The notes: generated by a model from the letters alone, not told the origin. A stretch of DNA of 64,000 nt from Linyphia triangularis (GCA_963978545.1 OZ021723.1:9932593-9996592), one strand, 5' to 3'. Positions 23,221 through 35,114 are shown, counted from the first letter of the stretch. Translations and numbers: made by a program.

Positions 23221-23336
23221 TTTAAATTATTTTATTATTTATAAATTTTAGCTGCAACATTGAAATTTTAATCATTCTGCATCGATTGACCTACAAGGCG
23301 AAATTGTTCACCACATCGACACAAATCTCGGTTATA

Positions 23337-25407
23337 CAGGCCCTGACCATCGCCTAGGCTCACAAGGCCCGGGGCCTTGGGCCCATGATTTTAGGGGACC
23401 CCAAAATGTGTTTTAAACCTATGACTTATCTTTCCCAAAAGCTATGTAAATATCTTTTATAATCTGTATAAAAGAATTATGACATAAAAATCATTTTGTA
23501 TTGATCTTTAACCGTCTTTGGTATCGGGCATTTATTCAAATAAACCAAACTATCATTTAAAAGAGTAGAAAACAAGCTTTTCTGAAAGACAGAGACGACA
23601 AAAATTAAAAGGAATTCTTGATGAATTTATTGTAAAATCAGCAAATGTCGACTGTGAAGTTATGAGTAATGCCTCAGATATTGCTGTCACGGATATATAT
23701 AACTACTCATTGTGATCGTGAATTGCAATACTACATATCAAACTTTTTCCTGTTTTGATTTATAAATTTGATGTTTGAAATTTGTTTCTTTATTCGTGAT
23801 AAAAAAAATTAACTTTTAGAAAACAATATATGGTTACGAATTTTTGTATATTTGCAAATATTTTGTAGTGTTAATTTTGTAAATAGGAACATTTATGTAC
23901 ATTTCGCATAAGGCAGTACAATAGTTCGTCTTAAGTTGGCTTCCCTGCAATATGGGTCTTAATGCTCGATAACGAGTTTTACAGAGGTAACGCTGGGAAG
24001 CGAGTTTTACAATTAGCAGGGCATTTAACATTATGGTAATGGCAATCTCGCCAAATTGGCGAAATAGAGCCAAGTTGGCGATGGTTTTGGCGACTAATTT
24101 GTTTCGCTAAATTTGGCGAGAAATCGCCAAATGTCGCCAAACTTGGTGACCATTTGGCGACATTTTCGGTCCCCATGTACATGTATAGGACTTTTCGACT
24201 ACGATCTGGAAAGTTCTCCAAATATCTACCTCTAGATGTTTCAAAAAGGTTTGTCTCCTATGTAAGGCCGGCCGTGAGTTGAGTCCGTTAGTTGACTGAA
24301 ATTACTGAGTTAGTGGAGATACTGACTGAGTGGAGTTACTGACTTGGTTGTCTGTCAGGGATTATTCAGAGAGTTCCGAAAGCGAACTGTATTGCATTGT
24401 CTTTTGCAGCGGTTTTAGCAGCTGTGTTGTCAAGTTTTTAACTGCTGTTTTGTGCTCTATTGTTGTGTATAGAGTCTACTATTGTCTGTATTGAATCTAC
24501 TAAAACGAGAAGTTCTGGAGTTGTAAAGGAATCTGTGAAAAGTTGTATTGGAATAAATTTCTGCAAGTTTTGATCTGCTTTGACTTCAAATCTTTCGAAC
24601 CCATCCTCGCAACAACTGGCTAAAATCGCTGCAAAAGACAATGCAATACAGTTCGCTTTAGAACTACTCTGAATGCTCACTGAGACTCAGTATCTCAACT
24701 CAGTAATTCAAGTCAATTAACGGACTTAACTAACTCAGTAATTCTAGTCGACTAACTGACTAACCTAACTCCAGTCAACTAACTCACTCAACTCAGTCAA
24801 CTAACTCACTCAACTCAGTCAACTCGGGCTTATATAGGGGAGGCGAAACTTCTTGAAATTTCTAGAGATAGATATTTGGAGAACTTTCCAGATCGTAGTC
24901 GAAAAGTCCTATACATGTAAATGCTGGGGACCGAAAATGTCGCCAAGTTTGGTGACATTTGGCGATTTCTCTTCAAATTTGGAGACAAAAATTAGTCGAC
25001 AAAACCGTCGCCAACTTGGCTCTATCTCGCCAATTTGGTGAGATTGCCATTACCATAATGTTAAATGCCCTGCTCCTTGTAAAACTCGCTTCCCAGCGTT
25101 ACCTCTGTAAAACTCGTTATCAAGCATTAAGACCCATATTGCAGGGAAGCCAACTTAAGACGAACTATTGCACTGCCTTATGCGAAATGTACATAAATGT
25201 TCCTATTTACAAAATTAACACTACGAAATATTTACAAATATACAAAAATTCGTAACAATATTAACATTAATTTATCAACTTTTTCTATATTTAATGTTAA
25301 TTCATTTGAGTATGTGTCAAGCCCATTTTCAATAAATCTCGCATTTGAAAACGGGGCCCCCGAAATTGTCCGGCCCTTGGACCCCAACTTGTCATGATCA
25401 GGCCCTG
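23337..25407. mobile_element. hAT-like element holding an inverted LTR pair
   Basis: The termini are CAGGCCCTGACCATCGCC and GTCATGATCAGGCCCTG, with an imperfect 8-bp duplication (CGGTTATA/CGGACATA). Near the ends are GGGGCCTTGGGCCC and CCGGCCCTTGGACCCC. Without the LTR insertion it is ~640 bp. A fragment of the family lies near 56648-56710. Confidence 0.62.
23831..25257. mobile_element. Inverted pair of family I LTRs
   Basis: A plus-strand LTR (TGGTTACGAA ... CTCGCAACA, 23831-24614) is followed within 2-3 bp by a minus-strand LTR lacking its 3' end (~24617-25257, ending TTCGTAACA). The outer flanks are ATAT-like on both sides, so the pair behaves as one insertion. Confidence 0.8.
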
Positions 25408-25533
25408 CGGACATAACGTCTATATAACATTATTACTCTCCATACTGATAGTATTTTCTTCCGGCGTTCACCACAAATTCATTTTTGTTAAATAGAGAAA
25501 TAAAGAGAAATAATTTGATATTTCAGAATATAA

Positions 25534-25971
25534 CAGTGTAGGCGCCTTGCATGGCGAAAGATAAAACATTGGAACGTAACAGGAGGCAGGAGAAAATGAC
25601 CGCGGTTGCCGTCAAAAACAACTAGTCGCCTGAGCGGTTTCTATCATCGAACTAACAAAATGACCACTGTACCTGCGAATATGAACAAATATTTCGGTTG
25701 TATTTACTCTCTCCATTCCCCCCCCCCCCCTTTTAAAAAAAAAATCACCGTTTTGAGAAAAATGTTAGAGCCTTAGTGCCGATTTTTTTTCCGTGCTACT
25801 ATCGGACAGTATCCAATTTCTTAAAAAATAGTCGCCTCAGCCCAAAAATAATTGAAGGTTTTGTTAAAAATAGTCGTTTTGGCCCTTTTTTCATTGAAAT
25901 AATCGCCATAGTTGCCTGGCCACTAAAATAGTCGCTTTAGTAACCTTTTTAGTCGCCTGTGGCAGCCCTGA
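25534..25971. repeat. hAT-like terminus fragment
   Basis: The right end, read on the minus strand, is CAGGGCTGCCACAGGCGAC, a common hAT-type terminus. The interior repeats TAGTCGC/GCGACTA motifs. The left end (CAGTGTAGGCGCC at 25534) is uncertain and no duplication was found. Confidence 0.42.
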
Positions 25972-25977
25972 GATCAG

Positions 25978-26085
25978 GATGTTCCAAAACGTGAAAAATG
26001 CAAAAAAAAATCGAAAAATATTTTTTGACCGAATCCAATACTTTCATTACCCTATGTATTACATATGGGTAATTGAAAGTAAAAC
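25978..26085 (+). repeat. Repeat G tail, joined head-to-tail to the next copy
   Basis: Contains GGATGTTCCAAAACGTG and the tail hairpin CTTTCATTACCC...GGGTAATTGAAAG. Only about 8 bp separate it from the head of the next G copy. Confidence 0.72.
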
Positions 26086-26115
26086 TAAGGGTGTGGAACA
26101 TCGTACAACTTTCAA

Positions 26116-27133
26116 TCTTCTATATATATAAGGCAAAGCCCTCACTCACTCACTGACTCACTCATCACTAATTCTCCCACTTCCCACATAGTCACAACTC
26201 TGAAAATCGGCACAAATATCAACAATGGTAAAAATAGAAAAAGTAAACTATTCCGATCTCGATTAACCCACTTTAAGGGGTCGAAAAGGGGTTAAACGTT
26301 CCAAACGGGGGACATTCGAAAATCCTACTTCCCACATAGTCACAACTCTGAAAATCGGCACAAATATCAACAATGGTAAAAATAGAAAAAGTAAACTATT
26401 CCGATCTCGATTAACCCACTTTAAGGGGTCGAAAAGGGGTTAAACGTTCCAAACGGGGGACATTCGAAAATCCTACTTCCCACATAGTCACAACTCTGAA
26501 AATCGGCACAAATATCAACAATGGTAAAAATAGAAAAAGTAAACTATTCCGATCTCGATTAACCCACTTTAAGGGGTCGAAAAGGGGTTAAACGTTCCAA
26601 ACGGGGGGCATTCGAATATCCTACTTCCCACATAGTCACAACTCTGAAAATCGGCACAAATATCAACAATGGTAAAAATAGAAAAAGTAAACTATTCCGA
26701 TCTCGATTAACCCACTTTAAGGGGTCGAAAAGGGGTTAAACGTTCCAAACGGGGGGCATTCGAATATCCTACTTCCCACATAGTCACAACTCTGAAAATC
26801 GGCACAAATATCAACAATGGTAAAAATAGAAAAAGTAAACTATTCCGATCTCGATTAACCCACTTTAAGGGGTCGAAAAGGGGTTAAACGTTCCAAACGA
26901 GGGACATTCGAATATCCTACTTCCCATTTGGTCACAAATCTAAAAATTGGTACAAATATTCACAATTATAAATTTCGTTTAAAATGTCAACAAAGGAAAG
27001 TTCCTATTTTGATAAATCAATTTGTCGGGATAGAAATGGGAGCAAACGTCTGAAGTGTAGAATACATGAATGTCTTTTGATCGCTAAAATGCTAATGGTA
27101 AAATTTCGTAGCGCAGCACCGGTATTCAGCTAG
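26116..27133 (+). mobile_element. Helitron H3 with a 5 x 148-bp internal array
   Basis: TCTTCTATATATATAAGGC ... GGTATTCAGCTAG between A (26115) and T (27134). The empty site TTTCAATTACACTATA exists in G copy 1 (~4727-4740), confirming both ends. The array occupies most of the element. Confidence 0.93.
26180..26919. repeat. Tandem array, 5 x 148 bp
   Basis: Five exact-period units starting at 26180, 26328, 26476, 26624 and 26772, each beginning CTTCCCACATAGTCACAAC. Units are almost identical; changes include GGGGGACA/GGGGGGCA and CGAAAATCC/CGAATATCC. A sixth, diverged part-unit follows at 26920. Confidence 0.97.
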
Positions 27134-28689
27134 TTACACTATATAACTGACGAGGAATTGTGTCATTTACGATTATTATATTTTCATCATCCATTTAAAA
27201 AGAATGGCCAGTTTGGCGATATTTTTGGGGATAATTCTTGTAAGGGTCTAAGAAAAAAAAAACTCCTACAAAATGGTGATTTCGGCGATATACTTCACGA
27301 TAATCCTTACATTATCTTTTATTACAAGTGAAACTGACTAGACAAGAAAAAACGATCAATAATGAGGTATGCTCAAGGAAAGAAGACTGTTTTGAAGACA
27401 TTTGTTTTTCAACTTTTTATGCCGTTAAAGCATTTTTACGGGACTTTCGGAGGCGGGGATGTTTAGAACACCTTATGAGGCATTACCACAGCGATTTTGA
27501 ACAAAATCGTTAGGGCCGTTTTTTAGCAATTACTGAAAAACAAGATTTTTTCAATGGCAGCTACCTTACACGCATGCGCGATTTTGACGAAAACCTTAAC
27601 GGTAGGTCCCATGACTACCGCCAACTCGCACACCAAATGTGAACATCGTAGGTCAATTTGTTCGGGAGTTATGCCGACCACATACACACACAAACATTTT
27701 TTCTAGGTCACTTTTTTGAAATCGGGATGTTCCGAAATGTGGAGAAAAGAATGCTATACTTTTATTATCCTATGTATACATATGGGTAATTGAAAGTAAT
27801 AATCTGTTTAAAATGTGCACGACAAATATCTCTATACAGTTCTCGATCTACAATTCCAATGAGTTTCAGCATGTAAAAATAGCTTCCCAACGGCTTTAAA
27901 TCGTTGTACTGGCTCCACAATCATGTGTAGCTTCGTAAATGAACCTGGGAAGTAAATGGATCAAAAATTGTGCAAAAGCGGACTTTTAGTTGACAGACCC
28001 ATAAAATAATCACAAAATTTGCTAAAAAAAAAAAATCTTTTTGAGCTATTCGATTCATAAGTATTATACTCAGGGACAACTGAAAGTTTAGGTACCTTTT
28101 ATCGAACATAATTTTGAGTTCATTTTTTTATAAACTGTAGAGAAATGGTAGTAGATCATGAATCCGCGCTTGTCTGCCGGGGCAAAAATGGCCGAAAATC
28201 TTTTTAAAAAAAATGACTTTGAATGAGTTGAACTAAGTCTGATTACCAAATATATCATAACTTGCCAAAAAACTGAACATCCTTTTTCCTCTGTTAACCC
28301 ACCACTCTTTAATTTTCAATGAAAAAGTTGCAGACGATTTGTCTTTCCGGTCATCGTGATCTTTCCATCTTTTAAAAGTCATCCAAGTTGGCAATAAATA
28401 TTTATATCATTATAGTGACGTAATGTTTATTGCCAACTTGGCTCACTTTTAAAAATTTGAAGTGGTTTTCGTCAGAGAATAAATATCGTCTGCACTTATC
28501 CTGAATGAAAATTAACGAGCAGCGAGTTACCACATAAACAATAATGTTCGTTATTTGGCAAGTTATGACATATCTGGTAATCGGATTCAGTTCAACTCAT
28601 TCAGGGTCGATTTTTGAATAGTTTCTTCCGTTATTGAGAGACCAGTGGATTAGAGCAGATTGTGAATTTGGCAGACCTGTGGATTCATG

Positions 28690-29707
28690 CAGTGGTAGAA
28701 GTGGGAAAAGAGAAGTAGGGGATGCCCAAAAGTGGTGACAAATGCATTCCCCCCCCCCCCCCTCCCGTAAATATTATAATTTCGCGTATTACAATAAAAA
28801 TATTAACTATACTAAACTTCAACTTAACTAGACATCACTTAGACGGTAGATCGTCACAGTGCTCATAGGTATTTAATCCATTTTGGAGGCGTGAAAGCAT
28901 AATGTTCGCCAAACCACAACCCTGTAGAGAACAAAAGGCTCTAAGGTTTGGCGAGAATTATGTCTTCACTCCGCCAAAATGGATTAAATACCTATGAGCA
29001 CTGTGACGATCTATCGTCTAAGTGATGTCTAGTTAAGTTGAAGTTCAGTATAGTAAGGAAATAATTTATACTTTCTAACACTAACATTGAACAAGGGTCC
29101 AAAATTTATTGTTATTTTAATGAATATTCTGTGACTTGGTTTCTTTACTTTGAAATAAGAGATAAATTGAAGTAATATTTTATTTATTTTGGATTTTATA
29201 GTGAGTTTCTTTTTATTTAAATAGTACTTCTAAATGTGCATATTTTCATGAAATTAAATTATTAGAAAACTTTAAAACGTTTCTTTTTAAAAAAAAAAAA
29301 ATAGTTTGTCCTTATATGAAATAAGAATAGAAATTTCCTCCAAAGTTAAAAGTTGACCAAATGAACATTATTTGCAAATAAAAAGTACTTATATCTTTGT
29401 ACAAAGTAGCATAATACATACTTATAATAGTATGATGTATATAACATAAATAATTTTTTTTTAACGTTTGAAAACTTTATATCACATTTTCTCAGTGTCA
29501 CTACTTTTAAAGTTTCATCTTATTTTTCTTTAGTAGTTTTCAGACGGATTGAGTATTTTTAAAAGTGAGGGGATGGATTTCAGTGATTTTAGAAGTGGGG
29601 GGGGGATGGATTTTAATAGTTTTAGAAGTGGGGGGGACGTATGGGTATTTTCTTGAAAAGTGGGGGGGGGACGCGTCATCCCGCGTCTACCCACACTTCT
29701 AGCACTG
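28690..29707. mobile_element. hAT-like element (CAGTGGTAGAAGTGGG)
   Basis: CAGTGGTAGAAGTGGG ... CCCACACTTCTAGCACTG with an exact 8-bp duplication GATTCATG (28682-28689, 29708-29715). Near the right end are three AAGTGGGGGGG iterations. Hosts palindrome C copy 2. Confidence 0.88.
28810..29050. mobile_element. Palindromic MITE C copy 2
   Basis: 241 bp, TACTAAACTTCAACTTAACT ... AGTTAAGTTGAAGTTCAGTA, flanked by TA. Nested inside the hAT-like element at 28690-29707, which is nested in an old MITE A. Confidence 0.9.
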
Positions 29708-29927
29708 GATTCATGATCTATTTAATATTCCTCTACATTCTATAAGAAATTCAGAACGATATTCGATGGCGTACCAAAACTTGCAATCGCCTTTCAGACT
29801 ATGAAATTGCTCCTGTAATTGTTAGGGGACACTCATTGCGTACTACGTAATGCTTGACATTTAATGCGAGAGATAGAAATACCAAAAATAACCATAAAAA
29901 CAAAGTTTTTACTATATCATACCTGCC

Positions 29928-31533
29928 AACATTGGCATTTTCAAATTAGTACAATTTTTACGGAACAAATATTTGCATTCCTATGACTCATGGAAAGTCA
30001 AATAGCGACAATATTTATGAATTTAATATAGAAATAATAGTAATTCTATTACAAATGCAAAAAAAAAAAATTGAATAATATTAAATTGCTCTCAAATATA
30101 ACAAATTGTTACATTTTAGCACAAAATGGAAATTATAAAATAAAAAACTAACTTGGATTTAAAAATAAATCAAATTTAAACTTTACGATGAAATCTCTGA
30201 TGAGGTTTATGATTTAGCCTACATTACACCTAAATAAAACATGTTTTATGACACAAAAACTCTAGTGAAACATACAATGAGTTGGTGGTATTCAAAGTGT
30301 TTAATCACACGCACAAATATCAATTATGCCGGCTTTCAAATTCTTATTATTACATATGATGTTGTCACTGTGCTTTTTAGAATTGATATAAACTTCGACT
30401 TCAGTAAATCCTCTATGAGAAATCTTAATATCAGATGCATAGATAGAGCAGAATGCAAAATTTGTTTCTTTGTTTGAATTTCTGATGATTAGAAGTAAAC
30501 TGCTTGGTTTGAAGTAAACTCCAAAAAAACTTGATATTTTCTGGAGTCTTACACCAGGATTGTTTAACTTGGATATTTTAAAATAAATGGATAAGACTAA
30601 CAAAGAAGCTGAAAACCGAAAGTGCTTTAATCTCTCAAGTCCGAGAAAACGAAACAGTCGTTCGGTGAGTGCCGCCAAAACAATTGAAAACGGCGGCGTC
30701 GCGATTTAGTGCGCAGCGTTGGAGTACGGTCCAAAAGAAGAAAGAATAAAAAAAACTAAAGCACTTTCAGTTTTCTACTTTATTAATCTCTAAAGTTCGA
30801 GACAACGAAAGAGTTGCTTGGTTCGCCAAATCCCGTCGGCAACACAGATGAAAACAATGAATTTCCGGCGGCGCGCTTAAGTGCTTTTATTATATACGCG
30901 CAACATTAATGCACGGTCCAAACAGAAGGAAGAACCAAAATCTAAAGCATTTTTGGTTTTCAGATTCTTTGTTAATCTCTTAAGTCTGAGGCAACGCAAC
31001 AGTTGTTTGGTTCGCCAGGTCCCGTCGGCAACACAAATGAAAACAGTGCATCCCCGGCGCAGTGGTTTAGTGCTATTATTTACGCGCAAGTCCAGTACTA
31101 TTATTTACGTTTTGGAGTCCAGTCCAAAAGAAGGTAGAATTAAAAAACTAAAGCACTTTCGGTTTTCTGCTTTCTTTATTAACCTGTAAAGCCAGAAAAA
31201 TCGAAGCAGTGGTTTGGTTTGCCATATCAAGTCGGCAACAGGAAAGAAAACAATGCATCCTCGCCAACGCGCTTTAGTGCTGAACATATGCGCAATCTTG
31301 GAGTGTGAATAAATATTTTGACTGATGCGGCAGCTTTGGAAAATCGTTTCGGTTTCGTTGGTGACTTGAAAAAATATTAAATTAAAAAAAAAAAAAAAAA
31401 AAAAAAACCGGTTTTAGGGAAAAAACGAAAAGTACCGTGAAATCCGTACGATTTTTTTAGCTGTTCGTACACCCGTACAAAATAGTAAAAATCCGTACAT
31501 TGTACGGATAATTCGTACAAGTTGGCAGATATG
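29928..31533. mobile_element. hAT-like element with internal ~175-bp repeats
   Basis: CATACCTGCCAACATTGGC ... CAAGTTGGCAGATATG; the TACCTGCCAAC terminus is a known hAT form. CTATAT flanks both sides. Near the right end CCGTAC occurs repeatedly. No transposase frame survives. Confidence 0.68.
30604..31315. repeat. Degenerate tandem repeat, about 4 units
   Basis: Units of ~165-205 bp recur with AAAGCACTTTCGGTTTTC, TTGGTTCGCC, CCCGTCGGCAACACA, GAAAACAATGCAT and CGCGC...TTTAGTGCT in order. They are more GC-rich than the surrounding hAT element. Confidence 0.7.
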
Positions 31534-31539
31534 CTATAT

Positions 31540-32060
31540 CCTCCTGAGACCCACATCTGTTTGAAACATGATTTAAAGCTATTTTTTATGCATATTATTC
31601 TTTTGGATCTATGTAACGTACTTTAAAAGTTATTGGGTTTCAAGTATAAAGATGAGACAAAAAAAATGACTATCTCCTTAAGCTTGCAAAAATTCTGAAA
31701 TTTAAATTGCTCAGATGCGAAATTTAATCATGCAAAGCTGCAAAACAATTTCGTGAGGACGTGATACATAAAATTACTTTACAGTTACCGCAAAAAGAAT
31801 TTGTTTGCGCTGAACATCCGAGATATCCGACAACGTGAGGAAAAAGTGTGTCCTTTGCTGGCATGTACTTCGCACCAACTTTTCGTGACGCCTCTACTGG
31901 CACAGGAACTGTTTTTTGTCGTTTCTTTACAGGCTCGACTTCGTCACAATCAGTGGAAGTACCATCAGCTGTAGGACTGAATTCGGCTATTTCATGCAAA
32001 GAAAAATTATGCGCCCAAAATCCGATGTGCATTTAAATGTACGTGGGGTCTCAGGGGGAT
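31540..32060 (-). pseudogene. piggyBac-like transposase C-terminal relic
   Basis: The minus-strand frame 31724-32032 has PVKKRQKTVPVPVEASRK, then a Cys cluster CxxxxxxNxFCGNCKVILC and SRNCFAALHD. This resembles the Cys-rich C-terminal domain of piggyBac-like transposases (CxxC...LCxxxxRNCFxxFH). Inverted CCTGAGACCCAC/GTGGGGTCTCAGG sequences flank it. The catalytic domain is missing. Confidence 0.55.
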
Positions 32061-32135
32061 GTAACTCCTTCACTGCCAACTTTAATGTGCCACTGCAATT
32101 TTAAGTGATTTTTGAATTCAAATCATGTTTTCATA

Positions 32136-32880
32136 TACTAAACTTCAACTTAACTAGACATCAGTTAGACGATAGATCGTGACAGTGCTCATAGGTATTT
32201 AATCCATTTTGGCGGAGTGAAGACATAATTCTCGCCAAACCTTAGAGCCTTTTGTTCTCTATACTAAACTTCAACTTAACTAGACATCACTTAGACGGTA
32301 GATCGTGACAGTGCTCATAGGTATTTAATCCATTTTGGCGGAGTGAAGACATAATTCTCGCCAAACCTTAGAGCCTTTTGTTCTCTATACTAAACTTCAA
32401 CTTAACTAGACATCACTTAGACGGTAGATCGTCACAGTGCTCATAGGTATTTAATCCATTTTGGCGGAGTGAAGACATAATTCTCGCCAAACCTTAGAGC
32501 CTTTTGTTCTCTATACTAAACTTCAACTTAACTAGACATCACTTAGACGGTAGATCGTCACAGTGCTCATAGGTATTTAATCCATTTTGGCGGAGTGAAG
32601 ACATAATTCTCGCCAAACCTTAGAGCCTTTTGTTCTCTATACTAAACTTCAGCTTAACTAGACATCACTTAGACGGTAGATCGTGACAGTGCTCATAGGT
32701 ATTTAATCCATTTTGGCGGCCTGAAAGCATAATTCTCGCCAAACCTTATAGCCATTTGTTCTCTATAGGGTTGTGGTTTGGCGAACATTATGCTTTCACG
32801 CCGCCAAAATGGATTAAATACCTATGAGCACTGTGACGATCTACCGTCTAAGTGATGTCTAGTTAAGTTGAAGTTTAGGA
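32136..32880. mobile_element. Palindrome C copy 3 with five tandem left arms
   Basis: Left-arm copies start at TATAC positions 32134, 32260, 32386, 32512 and 32638 (period exactly 126 bp), followed by one centre and one right arm ending at 32880, flanked by TA. Normal copies are 241 bp with one arm each side. Confidence 0.95.
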
Positions 32881-32881
32881 T

Positions 32882-33373
32882 AGTAGTGGCCATGAGGCCT
32901 ATCATCGATGCCGTGACATTGAGAAACTTTGGTTTGCCCACAACGTTGGACAGACTGCATTGTCATCAACAACGAGTCGATCTGCCAAGTTACAGTCGAA
33001 TGGATGATGGCAAGAGGGTTAAATAGCTCATAAACCAACAAAATCGACATTAATATAAGGGATTTAAAAAAAAAGACAGAACTTACGAGTGCCAATCTGA
33101 CTTTTTCCTATAAAAATATCAAATTATCTTCTAATTGCCGAAATAAAATCCGATTTTGTCGTCCAAATACTGACTAACCAATTAGATAAGATTAAAACGG
33201 TATAGGATGTTATCTATAATGTGTACTCAGCGACCGCCATGTGTCTGGCCCTGATAACGAGCTTAAACTTTCATTTTTTTTTTTTTTTTTAATTATATAA
33301 TTTCACACAAATTTTAATTTTTGATATTCATCCCAATTGAAAGAAAATAAATGTAGGCACAGCACATACCTCA
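32882..33373. other. PHM intron gap, resembling 18.8 kb
   Basis: Includes AACGAGTCGATCTGCCAAG...ATGGATGATGGCAAGAGGG, distantly similar to 18815-18890, suggesting an old repeat. Also a T run at 33268. No gene. Confidence 0.4.
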
Positions 33374-34838
33374 GGGTGGGTATGAAATTCAGGAAAAAAA
33401 GTTCCCTGATTTCCCTGATAGTTTTCTAAGAAATTCCTTGATTTTACAGCAAACTTTTTATCAAATTTCCACAATTTTTTGCAGGCTTTCCAGATGTGTA
33501 TACATCCTGATCAAATATTACATACTAGTTAAATACCCGTGCTTTGCTACGAAATTTTAACATGTGCAATATTTTAGCTAGTTGTGAGGCCTCGCATTGC
33601 GGAAATCTTTCATTCGTGTATAGAACACAGTTTTTGGCGCTTCGCTCGCAGGAAGGTTAATTGCTACACAAAATCGAGCTCGCTTCGTTCGCTGAAAAGT
33701 TCATGGACACATAAACACAGTCTTGTTTCACTCGTTGAAATGTTCATTGCTATGCCAGCATATACTCGCTTCACTCACTAAAATCTAATTGCTACGTAAA
33801 GAATTAATATTGGAAGCCTCTTCCTTGTCAAGAAAAAAAAATTCCCCGTTAATACAATAATACAACACCCTTTTAAGATTATTTCAACACGTGTTTGTGG
33901 AAAGCAAAATTAGAGGCTAAAACTACTTATGTTGAAACTTTCAAAAATCTAGGCCTATTCGAAGTCGCTTTTTATGAAAAAATGAATTGAAAAACAAATT
34001 GAAATTTTAACACTCTTTTTGTCAGACCCATTAGAAAGCCAAAACTACTTGTGTTGAAAATTTCAGAAAGGTAGCCCAATTACAAATCATTTTGTAAAAT
34101 ATTTGTTAATTAATCAGAAGAAAAAAAAAATAATAATAAATTCTGTTTTTCAAAAATCCAATTAGAAGGCCACAACTATTTATGTTGAAAATTTTAAAGC
34201 TGTAGCCCTATTTGAAATCGTTTTGTAATATATAAATTAATTAATTAAAAAAATTAATTAAAAAAGAACAAAATAAAAATTTTAAATTCTGTTTTTTAAA
34301 AGTCCAATTACAAGGCCAAAACTACTTATGTTGAAAATTTCAGAGCTGTAGCCATATTAAAAATCGTTTTGTAACATATTTATTAATTAAAAAAATTAAT
34401 TAAAAAAGAACTGACAAAAATTTTAACATTCTGTTTGTGATGCTTGAAATTAGAAGGCCAAAACTACTAATGCTGAAAATTTCAGAGCTCTACTCCAATT
34501 TTAAGTAGGTTTCTATAGATCCACAGAGCCACAGACAGACAGATAGACAAACAGACAGACAGACACACAGCTTGTTTTATTATTATAGATACGCTAAAGG
34601 GATAATATGCCAATTTTTTTAAAAAATAGTTTGGGCGGTAATTAAAAGTTTAAACTATTCAGTAGCATTAAACTTCTAACGATTACCACCATAATTCTCT
34701 GAGTATATAAGGCGCCAAAATACAAATGAACAGAGAAACATACCTTCAATACAATAATACAAAATTTCCCTGATTTTCATGAAATTTGAACAATTCCCTG
34801 ACATTTCCCCGATTTCCAGATTCTGTGGCCATTTTGTG
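33374..34838. mobile_element. hAT-like MITE L copy 2, split by Helitron H4
   Basis: CAGGGTGGGTATGAAATTC ... TTCTGTGGCCATTTTG, with TTCCCTGATTTCCCTGA motifs on both sides of the Helitron. Excluding H4 it is ~410 bp. Confidence 0.68.
33535..34589 (-). mobile_element. Helitron H4 with internal ~130-bp repeats
   Basis: On the minus strand TCTATAATAATAAAACAAGC ... GGGTATTTAACTAG between host A (33534) and T (34590). About five degenerate units carry AAAACTAC(T)TATGTTGAAA followed by GTAGCC and AAATCG. Same family as H5. Confidence 0.9.
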
Positions 34839-35114
34839 CCTGAAAGTTTATAAATTTATGATTCGAAGAACTTAATTAGAGTGTCGTCGAGATCCTCTTA
34901 TTAATAAAAGCAAATTTACACCTCTCTAGAGGCTGGAACGCCAGTTAAGTGGATTGGGAGGTCACTGTCACTCGTTGTTCGGAATGCCAGGTTTGCGTTT
35001 ACACAGAGGCAGCAGTTTGAACAATCCAGCTATTGCGCGAGCATTACGCCCCCTGTCGGTGGTCAAGGGAGAGCACAGGTGATTGGAGGATGGTAGTTGA
35101 CACGCAAGTAACTA

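Larger units (their letters stand above)
26088..27800 (+). repeat. Repeat G copy 3, interrupted by Helitron H3
   Basis: The head GGGTGTGGAACATCGTACAA and the tail GGGTAATTGAAAGTA (27784-27798) are both present. Excluding H3 the copy is ~695 bp. It is the most complete G copy and a good reference for the family. Confidence 0.8.
28073..29799. mobile_element. Old MITE A copy split by a hAT-like element
   Basis: Diverged A arms (GGCAAAAATGGCCGAAAATC at 28181; GCAATCGCCTTTCAGAC at the right end, then TA at 29800). The insertion at 28690-29707 lies in the right arm. Confidence 0.65.

Noticed and set aside
26180..26919. CRISPR-like regular array
   Set aside because: The 148-bp units are contiguous with no unique spacers, and the array lies inside a Helitron in a eukaryotic genome.
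30241..31189. Several 60-125 residue frames on both strands
   Set aside because: They follow the tandem units of a hAT-like element and have no splice or start context.
31724..32032. Host gene with a cysteine cluster
   Set aside because: The pattern matches the C-terminal region of piggyBac-like transposases, and inverted repeats flank it.
32134..32763. Independent 126-bp satellite
   Set aside because: The units are exactly one arm of palindrome C and are joined to its centre and opposite arm, so they are part of that element.
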